Notes under the pieces: model-generated
Told to the model about the DNA's origin: nothing
Databases searched by the model: none
What the model saw: the letters and a program-made list of their open reading frames with translations, nothing else
Made by a program: the position numbers and the translations under genes
Assembly: GCF_003859795.1 (NCBI RefSeq)
Contig: NZ_RQYI01000001.1
Span: 165,748 to 229,747 of the forward strand
DNA: 64,000 nucleotides
Origin: Alloprevotella sp. OH1205_COT-284
GTDB lineage: Bacteria > Bacteroidota > Bacteroidia > Bacteroidales > Bacteroidaceae
Direction of reading: 5' to 3'
Shown: positions 41,002 through 50,514 of the stretch, one piece after another
How positions within the stretch are numbered: the stretch's first letter is position 1
Layout of the letters: every line of letters starts with the position of its first letter

Positions 41002-41898
41002 TTACATGTGCCAAGCTGTGAGTGAGAACGTGTTTTCTATTCCGTTTTCGATGACATCGGGGAGATTGTGGAAAAAGTCTATCCCGGTGCGTTGTTCGAG
41101 ACTGCGGATGCTCATGGCATGCCCGGCCATGAGAGGGAGGGTGCCGTCAATGCCATAATCTTTGTTTTCGAGCAGAAATCCGATACCGGTGTAAATGCCG
41201 TTTTTCACTTTGAGCAATGCCATGAAGTAGTATTTGGGCACGGCCATGCGATTGGAGGCCACATGGCGCAGAATGTTTCCGGTGTTGATCGTGCCGCCTT
41301 TAACGACGTAGAGGGTGTCGGCGAAAGAGGCTTTTCGACCGAGGTTTTGAACGTGTTGTTCGAGGGCGACCCAGTATTCGCGATTGAATTGTCTGTTTTG
41401 AGGACTGAGATTTCCGAGATAGAAAGTTTGGTCATTGGCCTCTCTGGAATAGAGCCGGTCGGCCGATGCGCAGAGGTGTCCGTGGTCGTAGCCGTTGAAG
41501 GAGACGTCGTCGTGCAGAGCATAGACCACGGGGAGCTTCGGATCGCGAGGGTAGAGCGGCCTGATGCTGTTGTCTTTGCGATTAACACGGCGCGGACGAG
41601 TGTCGCCGTCAAATCGAAATGCCACCCATTTGGAGTGGTATTCGCGCTTGTCGTAGGCATAGGCATAGTTTACGACGGAGTCGCCGCCGGAGTGCGAGGG
41701 TGCTGTCTTGTGAACGACAAAAATCTCGGAGGAGTTTCCCGACAAGCGGGGCATCTCGATGCGGGCTGCCATTCCGCTTGCAGAAGGCGAGGGCGTGGGA
41801 GTTTCTCCTCCGCCCAACTGGAACGAATCGTTTGAGGAGTTGTCGCAAGCGGCCAAAAGGAGCGTGACGGCCGAAAGGAGCAGAATGCGTTGAAACAT
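41002..41898 (-). CDS. DNA/RNA non-specific endonuclease lipoprotein (NUC1 family)
   Basis: 298 residues: lipobox LLLAAC (about residue 18), a Ser/Pro-rich linker (PTPSPSASG), then a beta-beta-alpha-metal nuclease domain. The DRGH-type active-site motif reads YDHGHLCASADR near 137-148 (R replaced by H, catalytic His kept), followed by FYLGNLSPQNRQFNREYW with the metal-binding Asn. Such enzymes degrade DNA and RNA with Mg. Lipidated and near a TonB receptor, it is likely at the cell surface or periplasm. Last gene of the 46.9-41.0 kb minus-strand unit, 85 bp after its neighbour. Confidence 0.88.
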   Translation of the reverse strand: MFQRILLLSAVTLLLAACDNSSNDSFQLGGGETPTPSPSASGMAARIEMPRLSGNSSEIFVVHKTAPSHSGGDSVVNYAYAYDKREYHSKWVAFRFDGDTRPRRVNRKDNSIRPLYPRDPKLPVVYALHDDVSFNGYDHGHLCASADRLYSREANDQTFYLGNLSPQNRQFNREYWVALEQHVQNLGRKASFADTLYVVKGGTINTGNILRHVASNRMAVPKYYFMALLKVKNGIYTGIGFLLENKDYGIDGTLPLMAGHAMSIRSLEQRTGIDFFHNLPDVIENGIENTFSLTAWHM

Positions 41899-41983
41899 GG
41901 CGTTGGAAAAAGCACCGACGCACCGTCCGAAGGATGCGAAAAGAGTCCGTCGGGCGGTGCGAAGGCCGGATGAAAAGAAGGGG

Positions 41984-43126
41984 TTATTTCATTTTGAGAT
42001 TTCTGATTTCCCAAGTCGAACCGCCTGCTGCTTCGGTGTTGTAGCGGAAAGCGATGCGCACTTTTTTGCCGATAAATTCAGCCGGAATACCGAAGGTTGC
42101 AGAGTGGAAAGTCTTCCAGTCGATCTTTCCATCGGCTTTTTTGTTGGGCTCTTTCCAGTCTTGGGAGATAAGCGTCCAACCGTCGGCCGGTTTTGCGGCG
42201 TCGTACTTGTCGGTGATGAGGAGTTGTTGGTTTTCGGCACTCTTGTTGTAGGCGAGAATATATTCAAACGTCAGATTTGCGGCGTTGATGCCCGAGAGAT
42301 TGACTTCGGGACTGATGAGGTAGTAGGTTCCGGCAATGGTTTTTCTTGTGTCTTTGTCGTAACCGGAGGCTTTGGCGGTCTTAAAGTCTATTTTCCATTC
42401 TCCTGCGCCTTGTGTGGTGACATTGGTGAAGGAACCGAGAGTTGAGGCAAAGGTTTCGTTGAGTAGATCGCCGTTCACGGGTGGTTGAGGGGTGTCGGGT
42501 GTGGACTGTGTGACGTTGCCTTTCTTTACTTTGAGGTTTCTCACTTCCCAAGTCGAACCGCTTGTGGCATCGGTGTTGTAGCGGAGTGCGATACGTACTT
42601 TCTTGCCGATGAATTGAGCCGGGAGGTTGATGGCTGCGGAATGGAAGGTTTTCCAATCGATCTTTCCATCTTCCTTTTTGTTGGGTTCTTTCCACTCTTG
42701 GGAGATGAGCGTCCAGCCTTCGGCCGGTTTTGCAGCGTCATACTTGTCGGTGATGAGGAGTTGTTGGTTTTCGGCACCTTTGTTGTAGGCAAGGATGTAT
42801 TCAAACGTCACGTGCGCGGCGTCGATGCCTGAGAGGTTGATTTCGGGACTGACGAGGTAGTAAGTGCCGGCCGTGGTTTTCTTCGTGTCTTTGTCGTAAC
42901 CGGAGGCTTTGGCGGTCTTAAAGTCTATTTTCCATTCTCCTGCGCCTTGTGTGGTGGCATTGGTGAAGGAGCCGAGAGTTGAGGCAAAGGTTTCGCTGAG
43001 CAGTTCGTCGCCTACGGGAGTTTCGGTTTGATCGGAAGGGATTTCGTAAGGTGCGGGCACGTCTTCGCAGGCGGTGAAACCGAGGGCGAGGGCGAGCGAG
43101 GTTACGATAGAAAAATACTTTTTCAT
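41984..43126 (-). CDS. Choice-of-anchor J lipoprotein with two near-identical domains
   Basis: 380 residues from the ATG at 43126; lipobox near GFTAC. It consists of two copies of a 165-residue beta-sandwich, from LLSETFASTLGSFTNATTQG and LLNETFASTLGSFTNVTTQG, each ending WEVRNLKVK or WEIRNLKMK, joined by a T/P/Q linker. The copies are also close at DNA level (for instance 42355-42420 and 42890-42955). The choice-of-anchor J (MAM-like) fold is a binding module in extracellular Bacteroidota proteins; the ligand is unknown. Third gene of the surface unit, 91 bp after the DUF5689 gene. Confidence 0.82.
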   Translation of the reverse strand: MKKYFSIVTSLALALGFTACEDVPAPYEIPSDQTETPVGDELLSETFASTLGSFTNATTQGAGEWKIDFKTAKASGYDKDTKKTTAGTYYLVSPEINLSGIDAAHVTFEYILAYNKGAENQQLLITDKYDAAKPAEGWTLISQEWKEPNKKEDGKIDWKTFHSAAINLPAQFIGKKVRIALRYNTDATSGSTWEVRNLKVKKGNVTQSTPDTPQPPVNGDLLNETFASTLGSFTNVTTQGAGEWKIDFKTAKASGYDKDTRKTIAGTYYLISPEVNLSGINAANLTFEYILAYNKSAENQQLLITDKYDAAKPADGWTLISQDWKEPNKKADGKIDWKTFHSATFGIPAEFIGKKVRIAFRYNTEAAGGSTWEIRNLKMK

Positions 43127-43217
43127 GATGATTTTTTTGTGTATGGAAGCAGACAAAACAGATGCACCATCGCCGTTGGAGGTGATCCTTTTGATGTCTG
43201 CGTTGTTTTGATAGTTT

Positions 43218-44153
43218 TTATTTGATGTCGTTCACGCTGCGCATTTGCATTTGCCAGTTGCTGTAATAAGACATAATGCCGGTGTAGGTGTGTGTGTCGG
43301 CCGGAATGGGAAGAAATGCAATGTCGTTTTGCGTCGATGTGCGGATGGTGATGCTGGAATTGTTGCTTTTCAGCAGCAGGGTGCGATCCACGGCATATCC
43401 GGCATCGTAGAGCACTTCGGGCGCAAAGATTTTTGGAAGCGGTTCTTTGCGGCCGGAGAGTGCTCCCGTGGCCGGGTTGTCTTTCTCGCTTCCTTGTACC
43501 TCTTTGATCAAACCGCTCACTTTGGCGAGCATGGGTGAGTTGAGGTAGTTGCGGTTGTTTGAGTCGCGCAGCCACTGCTCGCCTTCGGAGGTGGTGAAAT
43601 CACGCGGAGTGAGCTCTGGAGCTTCGGAGTTGGGCTTGCCGATGAGTTGGATGTTGGTGGCTACCTTTTCCAGAAGCATCGGGCCGAGGCGAAGGTTGCC
43701 CGAAGAGGTGTAGTAGGGTTGTCCCACTTTGGGCGTGCGGCTGTAATTGCCGACATAAAGGCCTTTGAGATTGACGCGGATGCGTTGTCCCAATGCGAAG
43801 TAGGGATAGAGAATAGTGTGCTTGATGCCTACTTGAATGCATTGGTCGTCGGTGGCTTCGGGGGTGCTGCCGATGTGACGGATGACGATTGTTTGGTAGA
43901 GGTTTCCGGACACATCATTACCCACTACCACTCCTTCGAAGATGATGTCTTCTTTGACTTGCTCGAAAGTGTTGTTGGTAGAAATCGGGGTTTTGAACTT
44001 CTCTTTCACGCCGTAGATGGTGGTGTTGGGTTCACCGATTTGTTTGGCTGTTATGAGAAAATTGTCGGTGTTGGGCTCATCGTGGCTGTCCATGCAGGAA
44101 GCCATCGAAAAGGCGAGCGTTGCACCGAAGATGATGGAGAATATCTTGTTCAT
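43218..44153 (-). CDS. DUF5689 domain lipoprotein
   Basis: 311 residues, signal peptide with lipobox FSMASC. The central part (EDIIFEGVVVGNDVSGNLYQ, LGQRIRVNLKGLYVGNYS) looks like the OB-fold of DUF5689, a domain resembling nucleic-acid-binding OB folds of secreted nucleases. A C-terminal region with TSTQNDIAFLP follows. It starts 12 bp after the TonB receptor stop, so it is the likely surface partner of that receptor, in the place a SusD protein would take. Confidence 0.82.
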   Translation of the reverse strand: MNKIFSIIFGATLAFSMASCMDSHDEPNTDNFLITAKQIGEPNTTIYGVKEKFKTPISTNNTFEQVKEDIIFEGVVVGNDVSGNLYQTIVIRHIGSTPEATDDQCIQVGIKHTILYPYFALGQRIRVNLKGLYVGNYSRTPKVGQPYYTSSGNLRLGPMLLEKVATNIQLIGKPNSEAPELTPRDFTTSEGEQWLRDSNNRNYLNSPMLAKVSGLIKEVQGSEKDNPATGALSGRKEPLPKIFAPEVLYDAGYAVDRTLLLKSNNSSITIRTSTQNDIAFLPIPADTHTYTGIMSYYSNWQMQMRSVNDIK

Positions 44154-44165
44154 GCGAATGCGGTT

Positions 44166-46877
44166 TTAGAACTTGAAGCCAATGTTGAGAAAGAAGTTGA
44201 AAGCGTTGGCGTAGTAGTACTTCGAGTTTTTGGAGAACTTGTAGGCCTTGCCTTCTCCTTTGGAATAGCTGCCTCCGCTTTCTTTGTAGTAGAAGTCGGA
44301 GCGGTTTTGTTCGTAACCACCGGTTCGGAGATTGGTGTTATTGCCGATGTTTTGGAACGATAGGTTGATGCTCAGACTCTTTCCACCGCGCAAACGAATG
44401 TAGCGGCCGATGGAGGCGTCGAACATCACGCCACCCTTGAATTTCTCTTGTGCAGCGGCATATGATGCCATTTCAAAACCGTCGTTGCTGAACAATATGC
44501 CGCCTTCGTTTTCGAGTTGGGCGAGCGTGGGTTCAAACACGGGCAGCCCGGAGGGGCTGACGCCTGTGGGAAGATAGAAGTGCCCATCGGTGGCATAGGT
44601 GCTGTTGAGGCGGCGATAGGGAGAGAAACCGACATAAACGCGATCGTAGTAGTTGGCCGAAGCTTCAAAGAACCAGCCTTTGTAGCTGTATTTCACACCG
44701 GCGGAGAGAGCTGTGAGCGGAGTAGAGTCTTCACGCATTCCCTTGGCTATGACGCGCATGGGCATGGGTTGCTTGGTCACGGGATTTTTTACGGAGTTGA
44801 GTTTCGCCAATTCCGCGGGATTCATGCCTTCATAGCTCACTTGCGCGTAGGGGTTGTTGTTGTAGAGAGCATCGCCCACGGAAGCCAACATCGAGAACGA
44901 GAGGTTGGTGGTGGCTTGAATTTCGAGAGCGGCCTCCACACCGTAATGAGCCTTGCTTATATTGCTCATCGTGAGGTAGGTGAAGGTGGATTGCTGGTCG
45001 TTGTAGTAAGCCGTTTGTTTGACTTGGTTGGTGATTTGCGTGTGGTAGCCGCTCACTTTACCCACCACGCGACCGAAGCGGAAAGCATAGCTGAGGTCGA
45101 AACCGATGTGGTCTTCGTTGGTGAGGTTGTTGATGAAATTGTTTTGGGTGCGTGCTGCAACGAAAGCGTTGCGTGCGAGTGGGGCTTGCGAAAGGACGTT
45201 GGCACTCAATGACAAACGATGATTGCGAGTGGGAGTGAAAGCCAACGTGAGTTTTCCGCCGCCGCCAAGGAATTTGGCCATTCCGCTCTTGCCGTAGCTG
45301 TTGTTGCGATAACGGCCGTTTTCCATTTGTCCGTCTCGCTCAATGGTCGTTCCGTCAATGTGACCGGCAACGATGACTTGGCTGTATCCGCCGGTGTATT
45401 GGTAATTAGACCAAAGATCGGCTTTGTTTACGTCGATGTTGTAGTCGTAGCCGAATCGGTCGCCCACCTTGATCTGACGATTGGGGTTGCGCAGGTCGTT
45501 TTGGGCTTCGAGGCTTTTGCTGCCGTAGTCTTTGGCCGCAAATTTGTCGATGTCGGTGTAGCGCGTTCCGCCGAGCAGATCGGCCATGGTCTTATAGTGC
45601 ATGCCATGTGTGTGGTTGAGGTTCACGCCCATGGCAATTTTGTGGTTCTTGTTGAACGTGTGGTTGAGCGTCGAACTGAAAGCTCCGACCAGCTGATCGT
45701 TGTGTCGCCGTTCTTGATAATAGAGGGCTTCGCCACCGGCGGCTTCGTTTTGGCGGTTGATGTGATACATCTTGTCCCAGTTTACTTGGCGATTGGCCTT
45801 GTTGCTTGTCCAACGCTCGTAGAGGCTTTGCCATTGATCAAGTAAGAACTGCTCCTTGCCCACATAGTGTTCGCTGTTGCGATCCCAAACGTCGCCCACA
45901 CCCGAAGGGAGGTTTTTGTAGTAGTCGGGGCGAGGGTCGTAGGCGTTTCCGTTCCAACCGAGTGCCGTTCCGCTATATTGGTTGTAAGCAAAACCGAGGT
46001 TGGAGGTCAGTCGGGAGGTGTGGGCGTCGTTTTCCCAATCCCATGTGAGAATGGTGGTGGGAGAGAACGTTTCTACCACGCGCGAATTGCGCTTTTCTCC
46101 GTTTTGATAGCCCCAGTTGGGGTTGTAGTAGTGTGAGTTGGCCAGCCAATAGGCTTCTTCGGTCGAAGCTCCCTGTTGTGCGCGTTCGGTGGGGCTGCCA
46201 TAGGTGACGAGCGAGAGGGCATGGTTGTTGCCGAATCGCTTTTCGGCGGCCAAGAAGTAGGCGGCGGAGTTGTAGAAGGTACCTTCGATCACCCCTTCGG
46301 TGGCACCGCGATAACCGACGCTTCCTGCAAAAGCCCAGCCGTTGGCCATGAGTCCTGTGGCGTGGGTGTACATGGCACGTCCGTAGTAGTTGCGGTTGGT
46401 GGCGGAGAGAGAGATTTTGCGGCCTTGTGCAAATTGGGAAGCGCGCGTGTTAAGGCTCTGTCCGCCTCCGGGGCCGACAAGGCCAAACGTGGTGTAGTCG
46501 TAAGCATCGACGCCTTCTTTGTTGCGCGTAGCGTCGTTCATGCCGCCGATCGAGGCGTAGTTGAAACGTCCGAGTTCCGTGTCGTTCAAGCGCAAACCGT
46601 TCATGTAGGTTTGGCTGTACATGTTGTCCAAAGCCCTCACGCGGAAGCGCATCGGGCTGAAACGGAAACCCACTTGGTTGAGGAAAAGGTCGTTTTTGGC
46701 CACCACCGAGGCCACAGCCTGCGAAGCGTCGAGGTCTTCGTCCAACTGCGATTCGGTGAAAGTGAAATCGGCGTTATCCTCATGAAGTTTTAATGTATCG
46801 GCCTTTTGTATTTGTGCCATTGCCGTAGCTCCGGCAATGCACCACATCGTGGCCAATACGGATACTCCTTTTGTCAT
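44166..46877 (-). CDS. TonB-dependent outer-membrane receptor
   Basis: 903 residues, signal peptide (MTKGVSVLATMWCIAGATAMAQ), a plug region (FTFTESQLDEDLD onward, residues 37-130, with FRVRALDNMYSQTYMNGLRL) and a 22-strand-type barrel rich in aromatic and Asn/Gly residues, ending KYYYANAFNFFLNIGFKF with terminal Phe. There is no CarboxypepD-like N-terminal extension, so it is not a classical SusC. First gene of the unit continuing into DUF5689, choice-of-anchor J and nuclease genes; this context suggests nucleic acids or nucleotides as substrate (inference). Confidence 0.87.
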   Translation of the reverse strand: MTKGVSVLATMWCIAGATAMAQIQKADTLKLHEDNADFTFTESQLDEDLDASQAVASVVAKNDLFLNQVGFRFSPMRFRVRALDNMYSQTYMNGLRLNDTELGRFNYASIGGMNDATRNKEGVDAYDYTTFGLVGPGGGQSLNTRASQFAQGRKISLSATNRNYYGRAMYTHATGLMANGWAFAGSVGYRGATEGVIEGTFYNSAAYFLAAEKRFGNNHALSLVTYGSPTERAQQGASTEEAYWLANSHYYNPNWGYQNGEKRNSRVVETFSPTTILTWDWENDAHTSRLTSNLGFAYNQYSGTALGWNGNAYDPRPDYYKNLPSGVGDVWDRNSEHYVGKEQFLLDQWQSLYERWTSNKANRQVNWDKMYHINRQNEAAGGEALYYQERRHNDQLVGAFSSTLNHTFNKNHKIAMGVNLNHTHGMHYKTMADLLGGTRYTDIDKFAAKDYGSKSLEAQNDLRNPNRQIKVGDRFGYDYNIDVNKADLWSNYQYTGGYSQVIVAGHIDGTTIERDGQMENGRYRNNSYGKSGMAKFLGGGGKLTLAFTPTRNHRLSLSANVLSQAPLARNAFVAARTQNNFINNLTNEDHIGFDLSYAFRFGRVVGKVSGYHTQITNQVKQTAYYNDQQSTFTYLTMSNISKAHYGVEAALEIQATTNLSFSMLASVGDALYNNNPYAQVSYEGMNPAELAKLNSVKNPVTKQPMPMRVIAKGMREDSTPLTALSAGVKYSYKGWFFEASANYYDRVYVGFSPYRRLNSTYATDGHFYLPTGVSPSGLPVFEPTLAQLENEGGILFSNDGFEMASYAAAQEKFKGGVMFDASIGRYIRLRGGKSLSINLSFQNIGNNTNLRTGGYEQNRSDFYYKESGGSYSKGEGKAYKFSKNSKYYYANAFNFFLNIGFKF

Positions 46878-46918
46878 AAGATGAATAATATAGTGTTAAT
46901 CAGACTAAGTGCGGGGTG

Positions 46919-46981
46919 CAAAAGTAAGCATATCTCGGCAATCCTCCGCCTCGTTAGTCGCGTATTGTCTCCGCAAAAGTA
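46919..46981 (-). promoter_or_regulatory. Two -7 elements upstream of the TonB receptor unit
   Basis: Minus-strand TACTTTTG occurs at 46919-46926 and again at 46974-46981, giving leaders of about 35 and 90 nt. Neither has a convincing -33 TTTG. Confidence 0.45.
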
Positions 46982-47106
46982 GAAAAAAATACCATATCGC
47001 CGCTTCTCTACCTTTCTTTTTTCGGTGTGATCTGTTGTTTTTCCATAAAAAGTGGATTTTTTCCGAATATAATTGTCGAAAAACTTCTTGTTTCGAATTT
47101 CTTGTT

Positions 47107-47114
47107 TAATTTTG
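47107..47114 (+). promoter_or_regulatory. -7 element for exported EEP-fold enzyme
   Basis: TAATTTTG, 27 nt before the ATG at 47142. Confidence 0.5.
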
Positions 47115-47141
47115 CGGCCAATATCATTTTAAGTCTAAGCA

Positions 47142-48275
47142 ATGAAAAAAGTACTATTCTCCATCCTCGTGCTGTTTTGCGCCGTGGCCGTGGATGCGGG
47201 AGCACAGAAAAAGGCGCTTTACGGCATCGGTTTCTATAATGTGGAGAACCTTTTCGACACCCAGCACGATGCCGGCAAGAACGATTATGAGTTTCTGCCC
47301 GAAGGCTCATATAAGTGGAACGAAAAGAAATATGCAGCCAAACTCCACAACATGGCACAGGTGTTGAGCGAGCTCTGCACCGAAGTCGGTAAGACGAAAA
47401 ATCCTGTCGGAGCGGCTGTCATCGGCATGACGGAAGTGGAAAACCGCCGTGTGCTCGAAGACCTCCTGCAACAACCCGCACTGCAAGGACGCGGCTACGA
47501 AATCGTCCACATCGAAGGGCCTGATCGCCGCGGAGTGGATCCTGCATTTTTCTACAATCCCAAGGCTTTCAAACTCCAACGCGCGATGCTCGTCCCCTAT
47601 GTTTATCGCACGCCCGATCAACCCGATGTCGATCTTGGGTTTTATGTGGACGAACAAGGGGTGGTGCAACCGCATCCTCATGAAAATGGAAAGCTCCTTG
47701 GCGACACCACTTACATCACGCGCGGTTTTCTGGTCGTTTCAGGACTGTTGGGCGGAGAGAAATTTCATTTCATCGTGAACCACTGGCCTTCGCGCGGTGC
47801 CCAAAGTCCAGCCCGCGAACGTGCCGGCTATCAGGTGCGACATCTCAAAGACGCCCTCTTCAAGCAAGATCCCGATGCCAAAATCATTGTGATGGGCGAC
47901 CTCAACGACGACCCTGCCGACCTTTCCGTTTCCTCGCCCGAAGCACTCGGAGCGAAGCACGAAAAGAAAAAACTCACTTCGACAGATCTGTTCAACCCTT
48001 GGTGGGACGTGCTTTACCGACAAGGAGTGGGAACACTCTTCTACAACGGAAAGTGGAACCTCTTCGACCAGATCATCTTGTCGGGCAATATGTTTACCGG
48101 AGATAAACGCCATTTGCAGTATTACACCCATGCCGTATTTACGCGCGACTATCTCTACCAAACCGAGGGACGCTATAAGGGCAGTCCGAAACGCACCACC
48201 GCCGGAGGAACATGGCTCAATGGTTACTCCGACCACCTGCCCACTCAGGTGTTTCTCATCAAACACATAGAATAA
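47142..48275 (+). CDS. Exported endonuclease/exonuclease/phosphatase family enzyme
   Basis: 377 residues with a signal peptide (MKKVLFSILVLFCAVAVDAGAQ) and the DNase I-like four-layer fold. Active-site pieces in order: FYNVENLFD (Asn), GMTEVENRRVLEDLL (catalytic Glu), DRRGVDPAFFYNP (His/Asp region), NHWPSRGAQSP, MGDLNDDP (Asp/Asn) and YSDHLPTQVF (final Asp-His). Family members cut DNA, RNA or phosphoesters with Mg. It is divergent from the TonB receptor unit with a shared 264-bp promoter region, and ends in a large terminator. Confidence 0.9.
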   Translation: MKKVLFSILVLFCAVAVDAGAQKKALYGIGFYNVENLFDTQHDAGKNDYEFLPEGSYKWNEKKYAAKLHNMAQVLSELCTEVGKTKNPVGAAVIGMTEVENRRVLEDLLQQPALQGRGYEIVHIEGPDRRGVDPAFFYNPKAFKLQRAMLVPYVYRTPDQPDVDLGFYVDEQGVVQPHPHENGKLLGDTTYITRGFLVVSGLLGGEKFHFIVNHWPSRGAQSPARERAGYQVRHLKDALFKQDPDAKIIVMGDLNDDPADLSVSSPEALGAKHEKKKLTSTDLFNPWWDVLYRQGVGTLFYNGKWNLFDQIILSGNMFTGDKRHLQYYTHAVFTRDYLYQTEGRYKGSPKRTTAGGTWLNGYSDHLPTQVFLIKHIE

Positions 48276-48320
48276 ACGCTCTAACATCATTCGCACACTT
48301 TCAAGGCGTGCGTCAAGAGA

Positions 48321-48393
48321 GCGGACAAAAATAATAAATCCTTGTAGCCTATGCCGCGTCGATACGATTATTTTTGTCCGCTTTCCTTTTTTT
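48321..48393 (+). terminator. Large-loop terminator after the EEP gene
   Basis: 15-bp perfect stem GCGGACAAAAATAAT/ATTATTTTTGTCCGC with a 31-nt loop, then TTTCCTTTTTTT. It ends 26 nt before the hisS start, so hisS must have a promoter inside or after it, or depend on read-through. Confidence 0.75.
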
Positions 48394-48418
48394 CTCACTT
48401 TCCAAACATATAACACCC

Positions 48419-49792
48419 GTGGCACAAAAAACAGGAATACCCAAAGGCACCCGCGATTTCGGAACAGTCGAAATGGCACGCCGCAATTATATCTTCGACA
48501 CCATTAGAAGCGTCTATCGTCTCTACGGCTTCTCGCAAATCGAAACGCCGGCAATGGAAAACCTTTCCACCCTCATGGGAAAATACGGGGAAGAGGGCGA
48601 TAAGCTACTTTTCAAAATCCTCAACAGCGGCGATTTCAAACGTTCGGTTTCTGCCGTTCAATACGAAGAAACCGCTCCGGCCGCCCTTGCCGCCCGCTTC
48701 TGTGAAAAAGGACTGCGCTACGACCTCACCGTCCCCTTTGCCCGCTATGTCGTGCAGCATCGCGACGAGCTGCAAATGCCTTTCAAACGCTACCAAATAC
48801 AGCCCGTGTGGCGTGCCGATCGTCCGCAGAAAGGCCGCTATCGCGAGTTCTATCAATGCGATGCCGATGTCGTCGGTTCCGACTCTTTGCTCAACGAAGT
48901 CGAATTGATGCAGATCATCGACGAGGTGTTCACACGCTTCGGTATTCGTGTCTGCATCAAAATCAACAATCGCAAGGTGCTCAGCGGAATGGCCGAACTC
49001 ATCGGTGCCGCCGACAAAATCGTGGACATCACCGTTGCCATCGACAAGCTCGACAAAATCGGTATTGATAAGGTCAATGAAGAATTGGCTTCGGTGGGAC
49101 TTTCCGAAGTGCAAATCCGAATGCTTCAGCCCATCATCGCCCTATCGGGCACGAATGCCGAGAAAATGGCGGTTTTGCGCAACGTGCTGACCGACAGTGA
49201 AGTCGGGCGTAAGGGATGCGACGAAATTGAGTTTGTGCTTGACAAACTTGGAGATACGCTCCGCAATCCCATCGAATTTGACCTCACGCTTGCCCGCGGA
49301 CTCAACTACTACACCGGTTGTATCTTTGAAGTCAAGGCACTCGACGTTGAGATCGGCTCCATCACCGGCGGCGGTCGTTACGACAATCTCACCGGCATTT
49401 TCGGTCTTCCCGGTTTGTCGGGAGTCGGCATCTCCTTTGGTGCCGATCGCATTTATGATGTGCTCAATCAACTTGATCTCTATCCGGCCGCCACTTGTGC
49501 CGGTGTCGATTTGCTCTTCATCAATTTCGGAGTTTCCGAATCCGCCCATTGCCTCTCGTTGGCTCGCGAAACCCGTGCAGCCGGTATTGCCACCGAGGTC
49601 TATCCCGATGCTGTCAAAATGAAGAAGCAGATGAACTATGCCAATGCGCGAAACATTCCGTTTGTGGCCTTGGTGGGCGAGAGCGAGATGCAGGAAGGTC
49701 GAATTTCGTTGAAAAACATGATCACCGGCGAACAGCGCAATCTCACGCTCGAAGAAGTGATAAACTGTATAATTCATACCTCGGCAATTTGA
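48419..49792 (+). CDS. hisS: Histidyl-tRNA synthetase
   Basis: Class II aminoacyl-tRNA synthetase, 457 residues from the GTG at 48419 ([14 protein letters not shown]). This start puts the protein in register with the family, whereas an upstream in-frame start at 48374 would add an odd hydrophobic lead overlapping the terminator. Motif 1 [21 protein letters not shown], motif 2 region [26 protein letters not shown], histidine motif [14 protein letters not shown], and motif 3 [17 protein letters not shown]-terminal anticodon-binding domain from about 365. Single gene. Confidence 0.96.
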   Translation: MAQKTGIPKGTRDFGTVEMARRNYIFDTIRSVYRLYGFSQIETPAMENLSTLMGKYGEEGDKLLFKILNSGDFKRSVSAVQYEETAPAALAARFCEKGLRYDLTVPFARYVVQHRDELQMPFKRYQIQPVWRADRPQKGRYREFYQCDADVVGSDSLLNEVELMQIIDEVFTRFGIRVCIKINNRKVLSGMAELIGAADKIVDITVAIDKLDKIGIDKVNEELASVGLSEVQIRMLQPIIALSGTNAEKMAVLRNVLTDSEVGRKGCDEIEFVLDKLGDTLRNPIEFDLTLARGLNYYTGCIFEVKALDVEIGSITGGGRYDNLTGIFGLPGLSGVGISFGADRIYDVLNQLDLYPAATCAGVDLLFINFGVSESAHCLSLARETRAAGIATEVYPDAVKMKKQMNYANARNIPFVALVGESEMQEGRISLKNMITGEQRNLTLEEVINCIIHTSAI

Positions 49793-50345
49793 TTTCTTCA
49801 ACACGTCTTGCCAATGCCTTTCGATAAAACTCATTCCCAAATAGTGACATCTTGGCTCAAAATCCCCTTCGTTCTTATTTTGAAGGCAGGTGAAAGGAAG
49901 AAAGAGTAAAAATCATGTATGGATACGACAATATACTCTCCTTTTGAGGAGAGTATATGATTTTATGCGTATAACTTTTGTTATGCGGCTATCGTGCTTA
50001 AAAGTTTTGTGATCTCCACCCGATACCTGTGGTGGGGCGAAAAACTGCCCCTTATTGCACACTTTTGCTCTGCTATCAGAACTGCGCTCAGCATGATTTC
50101 TCGATAAAAGAGTCCATTGTAAAAGAGGCAACTTCACTGCCCGCAAATGTTTTATGCTTCAAATCATAGAGCATGACATAAGTTGCGGCATACGGAAACA
50201 ATCGGAATTGATTGGCCTTAAATTTTCCACACGACACCCTGTTTCCGTGTAAGTATTTCAAACCCTTTATCTACAACCTCATAATGGTTTCGAGTTTGTT
50301 GTTGCGATGGGAAGTTACAATAAACCGTACATTCTCTCCCCATTC
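49793..50345. other. Non-coding gap after hisS
   Basis: No gene recognised. It holds a perfect 11-bp inverted repeat ATATACTCTCC/GGAGAGTATAT at 49931-49958 with a weak T tail (possible distant hisS terminator) and otherwise unremarkable A+T-rich sequence. Confidence 0.5.
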
Positions 50346-50445
50346 GAGACTGCTGCAAAACTACACAATCACCAAACATGAAGTTTGATTATCATTTTGT
50401 TATACATGTGAAATTTGGTGTTTTGAAGGGCTTTGCAGCGGTCTC
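50346..50445. repeat. Small TIR-bounded element C4, complete
   Basis: 100 bp bounded by GAGACTGCTGCAAAAC (50346-50361) and CTTTGCAGCGGTCTC (50431-50445); the inverted similarity extends inward to about 30 nt (CACCAAA on both sides). Same TIR type as the elements near 12.8-13.9 kb but with different interior. Non-coding. Confidence 0.65.
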
Positions 50446-50514
50446 ACCTTTGAGAAGCAACAAGTGTCATCTGAGCTGTTTCCGCAATTGGGAGCAGGCA
50501 GATCATGCCTTTCT

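Noticed and set aside
47739..48479. Minus-strand frame across the end of the EEP gene and start of hisS
   Set aside because: Antisense to conserved genes and crosses a terminator stem.
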